Shown: one piece after another, positions 59,491 through 64,000 of the stretch
How positions within the stretch are numbered: position 1 is the stretch's first letter
How the letters are laid out: each line of letters opens with the position of its first letter
NCBI GenBank assembly: GCA_946408825.1
Contig: CAMJTU010000006.1
Location: 1-64,000, forward strand
DNA length: 64,000 nucleotides
Reading direction: 5' to 3'
Source: an uncultured Planctomycetaceae bacterium
GTDB lineage: Bacteria; Planctomycetota; Planctomycetia; Pirellulales; Thermoguttaceae
Program-made: the position numbers and the translations under genes
Notes under the pieces: model-generated
Databases searched by the model: none
What the model was told of the DNA's origin: nothing
Seen by the model: the letters and a program-made list of their open reading frames with translations, nothing else

Positions 59491-61227
59491 TCATTCGTCG
59501 TCAAAATCCATGAGTCGAATCTCGTCGTCCAATATCCAGGAGAGACGACCTAATAGTAAACCGTAGAGGATTTCTACCAACGGTAAAACGACGGGGGTAA
59601 AAACAACATAAAAGCTTGTTTTAAAGACTAGAAGTAAAAAGAAAATAGGCGCAAGAAAAAGAACAATAGAAAAGAGATAAAACTCAAGCCATACATGAAA
59701 CTTCGAAAAAAAACTCGTAAAAACGCTCGTCGTTATCGGACAGAAGATCAGATCAGTTTGGTGAGTTGACGTCCAAAAAATAGGAAAAAAGAACCAGAGA
59801 GAAACGGTCAAAATAACTCCCAAGCGAAAATCTCCTATCAGAGGAATCGACGTTGCAACAGCTGCTTCACATATTCGGTCTAAAACGGCGTTTATTAGTA
59901 TTCCGGGAAGACAACAGCAAAGTACAAAAGACAAGAACCACAAACCGTAAAGAAAAAAACCAAAAATATCTTCGTTACGCCATTCGACTATCTTTCGCGC
60001 GCCGCTGTTGCCGCCGTGATATACTGACCAGAAAAACAACCCAGAGAAGGCCGACGTCACTATTGCTAAAATGAGCATTATGCAGATAGAAAAGAGCATT
60101 TCCAATTCGGAAAAAGCGGCGGTCATAGTCCCAGGATTCGTTAAAGCCAGCGCCCTGTCCGGTCTTAAGACAAAGTAATCGAGGGAAGAAAGACCCAAAA
60201 AACCTAGGAAAAGCGCCCCTGCGCGTGCCCAAATTTCTTCTGAACGCGTAGCTTGAAACGTTTTATTAAAAAGAGGCGCCGGCCTAGGGGGCGACGGTTG
60301 CGACCAAACAAGCTCGCCGTTTTTGCGCCGCAAAACCATTGGAGGAAGATATTGTGTTAAATCTTCTTCTGCTTCAAGTTTACGTTCTCTACGTTTAGCT
60401 CGTTTTTCTAACCAACATGACAAACGCCCTTTCTTAAGACGAGAAGAACCTCCATTTTCATGGGTGAAAGACAAATCGTCAAAAGAATCAGAAACGCTGG
60501 CGCCAACTCTCTTCCGGGACGTGCTCGGCTTAACAGACGGCGCGATCGTTTTCTTCTTTGGATCGATCATCACCGTTTTACCATCCATTCTTTGCATCGC
60601 AATCATAGGAGCTTCTGGAATCTCGCCGATTTCATACGCGCCGCGTTCTCGAGGTTGGAATGAAACTTTTACAGCCTCTTGCTGCCTTTTCAGCGAGTCT
60701 GTAACTATCGTCTCAGCGCCGCAATCAGGGCAAGTAATCGTCTTGCCAAGCATATCGCGAGTCGCTTGCATCAATGTTTCACAAACACGACACCGAACAG
60801 GATAGTATTCCACCCGATCACATGGTTGAGTTCCAATCTGAGATTCGCCGCGAATGGAGTAAAGATCAGAAGAGTGGACGTCAAGTCCCTCACGATTGGG
60901 ATTCGTCAAAGGAGAAAGAAGTTTGTCTCGCTTACGTTTCTGTTCGTCGTAGTACTGGAGCTCATACTCTGTTGGATGTTCAAAATCAAGATAGTTAGGA
61001 ACAGGAACGTCTAATTCACAGTCAGGACAAAGAACCTTTTTCCCGACGTCTGCCCTAGTAACAGAAATTAAAGTATGACAATGAGGACACGCAAATGTTC
61101 TGTAACGAAAAGACTGAAGTGTCGAGTCGTCGGTTTGGGCCGTCGACGACATGTCGTAAACGCCCGAATTATCGGAGAGATTGTTTGGAGTTCGATCATT
61201 GTTGCCTAACGAGTCGTGAGAAACCAT
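59491..61227 (-). CDS. Membrane protein with zinc-ribbon domains
   Basis: About 578 residues from the ATG at 61227, which has GGAGG eight bases upstream; the frame is open to 61251. Two zinc ribbons lie in the N-terminal 170 residues: CPHCHTLISVTRADVGKKVLCPDC near 40-65 and CRVCETLMQATRDMLGKTITCPDC near 140-165, of the type found in planctomycete regulatory or membrane proteins. The middle is basic (LSCWLEKRAKRRERKLEAEEDL), and the C-terminal 250 residues have about six hydrophobic segments. The pattern suggests a membrane protein sensing or binding nucleic acid or metal; the role is unknown. It overlaps nothing and stands apart from purM by 123 bp. Confidence 0.7.
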   Translation of the reverse strand: MVSHDSLGNNDRTPNNLSDNSGVYDMSSTAQTDDSTLQSFRYRTFACPHCHTLISVTRADVGKKVLCPDCELDVPVPNYLDFEHPTEYELQYYDEQKRKRDKLLSPLTNPNREGLDVHSSDLYSIRGESQIGTQPCDRVEYYPVRCRVCETLMQATRDMLGKTITCPDCGAETIVTDSLKRQQEAVKVSFQPRERGAYEIGEIPEAPMIAMQRMDGKTVMIDPKKKTIAPSVKPSTSRKRVGASVSDSFDDLSFTHENGGSSRLKKGRLSCWLEKRAKRRERKLEAEEDLTQYLPPMVLRRKNGELVWSQPSPPRPAPLFNKTFQATRSEEIWARAGALFLGFLGLSSLDYFVLRPDRALALTNPGTMTAAFSELEMLFSICIMLILAIVTSAFSGLFFWSVYHGGNSGARKIVEWRNEDIFGFFLYGLWFLSFVLCCCLPGILINAVLDRICEAAVATSIPLIGDFRLGVILTVSLWFFFPIFWTSTHQTDLIFCPITTSVFTSFFSKFHVWLEFYLFSIVLFLAPIFFLLLVFKTSFYVVFTPVVLPLVEILYGLLLGRLSWILDDEIRLMDFDDE

Positions 61228-61350
61228 GTCCAATCCTCCGCAACTGGGCAAAAAACAGTGGGGGAGTCACTCTTTAACATACGGCGACAACAACACCCGG
61301 TACAACAACTCGCAACGACGTTAAAACGTCGCCAAACATCACGCGCCAAA

Positions 61351-62403
61351 TCAAGTTTCTTTGCGAACAATTCGCCCGATCTTAAAATTGCGTAGTCCCA
61401 TATGACACAGTTCGTCGCAAACTGCGTCGGCAACATCTGGTCTCACAACAAGAACCAAGCCAAGTCCCATGTTAAACACACGCTCCATTTCCGAAGCGTC
61501 AATGGAACCAAGTTTTTGTAACCATTTGAAAACAGGTAAAACATCCCATGAATCGGGCGTTATTTCACATTGTAACCCATTAGGTAAAATACGTGAAAGA
61601 TTTTCAACCAAGCCTCCGCCGGTAATATGCGCGATTCCTCGGATTCCGTCGTTTGCGCCAAACTTCTCGAGGAGAGACAACGCCGGTCGGACATATAGCC
61701 GAGTCGGGGTCAAGAGCTCGTCTGCCACAGTCTTACCAAGTTCGGGAACATAATCGTCAGGCCTTAGCCCGGCAATATCAAACACAACTTGGCGGATAAG
61801 TGAAAAGCCGTTAGAATGACATCCGCTCGACGCGATTCCTATCAGCAAATCCTGATCTTGAATTGATTTACCGTCAATAATCTTGGAACGTTCCGCAACG
61901 CCGACACAAAATCCAGCAAGATCATACTCGCCTGGATTGTACATTCCTGAGAGAATAGCCGTCTCGCCGCCAATAAGCGCGCAACCGACTTCCTCGCACG
62001 CTCGAGCAATCCCAGAAACAAGGATTTCAAGCAGATCAGGATCGTCCTTGGGGCATGCGACATAGTCTAGGAAAAATAGGGGCTCCGCGCCGCAACAAAT
62101 AGCGTCGTTGACACTCATCGCAACGAGGTCGATTCCAACGTCTGAATGACGATTCGTCATACAAGCGATTTTAATCTTTGTACCGACGCCATCGGTACAA
62201 CTGACAAGTACAGGATCGTCGTATTTACGGACAACTCCGCCGTCCTTAGACAAACCGTTAAGTTGAAAAAGACCGGCAAACCCCCCGTCCAAACGCAAGA
62301 CTCGAGGCGAAAATGTCCGTGAGACCAATTTCGGCAACCGTGACATTGACTCGGCGTAAACGTCCAAATCCACGCCTGAATTTTTGTACGTCGCTTTTTC
62401 CAT
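61351..62403 (-). CDS. purM: Phosphoribosylformylglycinamidine cyclo-ligase (AIR synthetase)
   Basis: 350 residues, the usual length. Family landmarks: TYKNSGVDLDVYAE, DGVGTKIKIACM, GIDLVAMSVNDAICCGAEPLFFLDY, GCALIGGETAILSGMY, DLAGFCVGVAERSK, GIASSGCHSNGFSLIR, THITGGG-like AHITGGGLVENLSRI and NMGLGLVLVV. It closes the imidazole ring in purine synthesis using ATP. A promoter with near-consensus boxes lies 74 bp upstream. Confidence 0.95.
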   Translation of the reverse strand: MEKATYKNSGVDLDVYAESMSRLPKLVSRTFSPRVLRLDGGFAGLFQLNGLSKDGGVVRKYDDPVLVSCTDGVGTKIKIACMTNRHSDVGIDLVAMSVNDAICCGAEPLFFLDYVACPKDDPDLLEILVSGIARACEEVGCALIGGETAILSGMYNPGEYDLAGFCVGVAERSKIIDGKSIQDQDLLIGIASSGCHSNGFSLIRQVVFDIAGLRPDDYVPELGKTVADELLTPTRLYVRPALSLLEKFGANDGIRGIAHITGGGLVENLSRILPNGLQCEITPDSWDVLPVFKWLQKLGSIDASEMERVFNMGLGLVLVVRPDVADAVCDELCHMGLRNFKIGRIVRKET

Positions 62404-62476
62404 AAAAGGAACCGCTCGCTAAATCCAATTTAAGAGTTATGGAACCGTCTACAGCGGCCCCTCGTAATTTAACAGA

Positions 62477-62504
62477 ATTGTAAAACGTCGTTTTTTGACG
62501 TCAA
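62477..62504 (-). promoter_or_regulatory. Promoter of purM
   Basis: On the minus strand TTGACG (62499-62504) and TACAAT (62477-62482) with a 16-base spacer. The spacer carries ACGTC on one side and GACGT on the other, a short inverted repeat that could be an operator. Confidence 0.65.
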
Positions 62505-62579
62505 GGAAACGCAAGGCTTTTACTTCGTCCATCTCGCAACCAAATCGTTCCATAACGTTTAAAACTTAAACCTCAGGGG

Positions 62580-62608
62580 GCGACAATACGGGAAAAATAT
62601 TGTAGAAT
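62580..62608 (+). promoter_or_regulatory. Putative promoter of the RsmG-like gene
   Basis: GCGACA (62580-62585) and TAGAAT (62603-62608), spacer 17, about 137 bp before the start. Nothing else is recognised in the 341-bp divergent gap. Confidence 0.45.
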
Positions 62609-62744
62609 ATGCACGGGCGTTTAGTCGCGTCGAGAGCGAAAAGTCGCATTTCAGTTGTAGTTTTTTGACGATTCGACCCTTGCATAAAGGCAGGATCGAG
62701 TCTATCGTTCCGATCGTATTAGTAAATTCAGAGAAAACATTTTA

Positions 62745-63977
62745 ATGACAGACACAAACGAACTTGATCAAAATCAATCTGAGACGGTAAATAACCATTC
62801 GCAACCAAACACTGGGAACATATGGGAAGGCGATTTGTCCTCCCACGACGCCGATAGTGATAAGAGAATCGTAATTTCGGATATTGAAACGCCTAAAACA
62901 GAACTCGATTCCCGTTCATTGGACGAGGCTCTCCAAAAGTTTAATATTCAGCTTCCTGCCAAAACAGTTCGCTTACTAGACGAATATTGTAATCTCCTTT
63001 GGACTTGGAACGAAAAACTTAATCTTACGCGTCACACGACTTATGATAAGTTTGTTTCGCGTGATCTTGTCGATTCGCTCCACCTTGCCGCGCTACTTCA
63101 GAAAGGAGAGCATGTTCTCGACGTAGGTTCTGGCGGGGGCGTGCCTGGACTCGTTATCGCTATTCTCCGCCCGGACGTCGTTGTCGAACTCTGTGAAGCG
63201 ACAGGTAAAAAAGCCACGGCGCTCGGCAAGATGATTGACGAACTCAAACTAGACAATAACGTTTGGTACTCTAAAGCGCAGGATCTCTTACATGAAAGGC
63301 GGTTTCATACTCTGACAATTCGTGCTGTTGATCGTATGTATAAGCTTCTCATGATGTTTCGAACTTCGTGGAATAGCTTTAATCGTATTCTCATGATCAA
63401 AGGTCCGCGATGGGTCGACGAAAGAGGTGAAGCCAGACACTATAATCTGTTTAATTCATTAGCATTAAGAAAAGTAGACGAATACGTTGTCTCCAAGGAC
63501 GGCGAGGATTTTACCAGCGTTATTCTTCAAGTGTGTCTCAAGAAAAAGCTCGATGAAATCAAGATTCGTGCAATAGAACTGGCTGAAGGAAAGCCATACC
63601 CGGGTAAAGCGGAAGAAATAGCTGTAGCCGATATCTCGCGTCTCGAAACAGTTCGAAATCATAACAGTAAGGTCAAGGTCCGTCGTCGTTTTGAATCGAA
63701 GGGAGGTTCTCGATCCTTCATAAAAGCAAAAGATAATCGCTATGAAGTTGACGCGCCTGCAGAAGAAACGCGCGTCTATTCGCGACGTAACGGTAAGCCG
63801 CCGCGTGGATGGACGGGGAAAAAAGGAGATTTCCGTCCTAATTCGGACGTCGACAAAAACCGAGGAAACAATTGTTTACCCCCAAAAGGCAAGCGTCCCA
63901 ATGGGAAAAGGGCGTCGGACAATTCGACGCATACCGTTCAAAACGATTCTTTCCCTCGTAAAGAACGACGTTCTTGA
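62745..63977 (+). CDS. rsmG: 16S rRNA m7G527 methyltransferase (RsmG/GidB) with long basic C-terminal tail
   Basis: 410 residues, about twice the usual length. Residues about 60-270 are RsmG: ALQKFNIQLPAKTVRLLDEYCNLLWTWNEKLNLT, SRDLVDSLHLAALL, VLDVGSGGGVPGLVIAILRP (SAM-binding loop), ELCEATGKKATALGKMIDEL and RAVDRMYKLLMMF. It methylates G527 of 16S rRNA; loss gives low-level streptomycin resistance in several bacteria. The first 55 residues are a polar, Asn/Asp/Glu-rich extension, and residues about 290-410 are a Lys/Arg/Gly/Asn-rich, probably disordered tail (PPRGWTGKKGD, GKRPNGKRAS). No separate start for the tail is visible. The last 23 bp of the window follow the stop. Confidence 0.88.
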   Translation: MTDTNELDQNQSETVNNHSQPNTGNIWEGDLSSHDADSDKRIVISDIETPKTELDSRSLDEALQKFNIQLPAKTVRLLDEYCNLLWTWNEKLNLTRHTTYDKFVSRDLVDSLHLAALLQKGEHVLDVGSGGGVPGLVIAILRPDVVVELCEATGKKATALGKMIDELKLDNNVWYSKAQDLLHERRFHTLTIRAVDRMYKLLMMFRTSWNSFNRILMIKGPRWVDERGEARHYNLFNSLALRKVDEYVVSKDGEDFTSVILQVCLKKKLDEIKIRAIELAEGKPYPGKAEEIAVADISRLETVRNHNSKVKVRRRFESKGGSRSFIKAKDNRYEVDAPAEETRVYSRRNGKPPRGWTGKKGDFRPNSDVDKNRGNNCLPPKGKRPNGKRASDNSTHTVQNDSFPRKERRS

Positions 63978-64000
63978 TTAAAAAGTGCGCCTTTCCACCT

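Noticed and set aside
1..64000. CRISPR arrays, rRNA genes and insertion sequences
   Set aside because: No regularly spaced repeats, no rRNA-like stretch and no transposase or terminal inverted repeats of insertion sequences were seen.
1..64000. Very frequent ACGTC/GACGTCG words across the window
   Set aside because: They occur mainly within genes as Asp-Val or Asn-Val codon pairs (GAC GTC, AAC GTC) and fit codon preference; no positional pattern was evident by eye.

Overview
The window reads as a mesophilic, anaerobic planctomycete chromosome (Pirellulales-like, possibly gut-associated). The support is: an EF-G of the spirochaete/planctomycete type (resembling mitochondrial EF-G1); Tat-exported Gfo/Idh/MocA and other secreted sugar-acting proteins; GH172 (DUF2961), DUF1080, DUF6807/PmoA-like and sugar-phosphate-isomerase families typical of planctomycetes; a fused GldF/GldG transporter subunit; and an oxygen-sensitive class III ribonucleotide reductase (nrdD-nrdG). 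Phylum is an inference from gene content; there is no rRNA gene in the window and I saw no tRNA.

Layout. 1-5.2 kb (minus): UvrD/PcrA helicase (cut by the window edge), MoxR ATPase, EF-G. 5.6-11.1 kb (plus): UPF0173 hydrolase, gliding-type ABC transporter (ATPase plus GldF-GldG fusion), Tat-exported TIM-barrel protein. 11.2-17.8 kb (minus): secreted glycosidase-like protein, DUF6807 protein, YggS-type PLP protein, Gfo/Idh oxidoreductase. 18.1-20.8 kb (plus): methyltransferase-NnrE fusion and a prenyltransferase-repeat protein. 20.9-24.6 kb (minus): GH172 protein and DAHP synthase, the latter preceded by what looks like a complete transcription attenuator. 24.7-26.5 kb (plus): two secreted esterases. 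26.6-31.3 kb: SIS-HAD fusion, sugar isomerase, PHA-system-like protein and a secreted zinc-peptidase-like protein.

31.5-39.6 kb is an integrated element of about 8 kb: a small unknown gene, tyrosine recombinase, sigma-like protein, three helix-turn-helix proteins and a primase-polymerase/DUF3987 protein. All lie on the plus strand, bounded by short direct repeats, and a pair of ~100-bp inverted repeats encloses the replication cassette. No capsid, relaxase or conjugation gene is present, so it looks like a satellite or small integrative element.

39.6-47.2 kb (minus) is an exopolysaccharide cluster (flippase, GT4, O-antigen-ligase-like protein, GT4, CapK-like). 47.4-53.6 kb: a secreted P60-like/DUF1080 fusion, oligoendopeptidase F and a secreted glycosidase-like protein. 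54.1-57.8 kb (plus): deoxynucleotide supply under anaerobiosis (dcd, nrdD, nrdG). 57.9-64 kb: two membrane proteins of unknown role, purM, and an rsmG with a long basic tail.

The most interesting signal is the aroF leader at 24.25-24.54 kb. A consensus promoter is followed by a 35-codon peptide with nine Phe/Tyr/Trp residues in one 16-residue run, then mutually exclusive hairpins, then an intrinsic terminator in front of DAHP synthase. Second are the inverted and direct repeats organising the integrated element, and third a set of unusual gene fusions.
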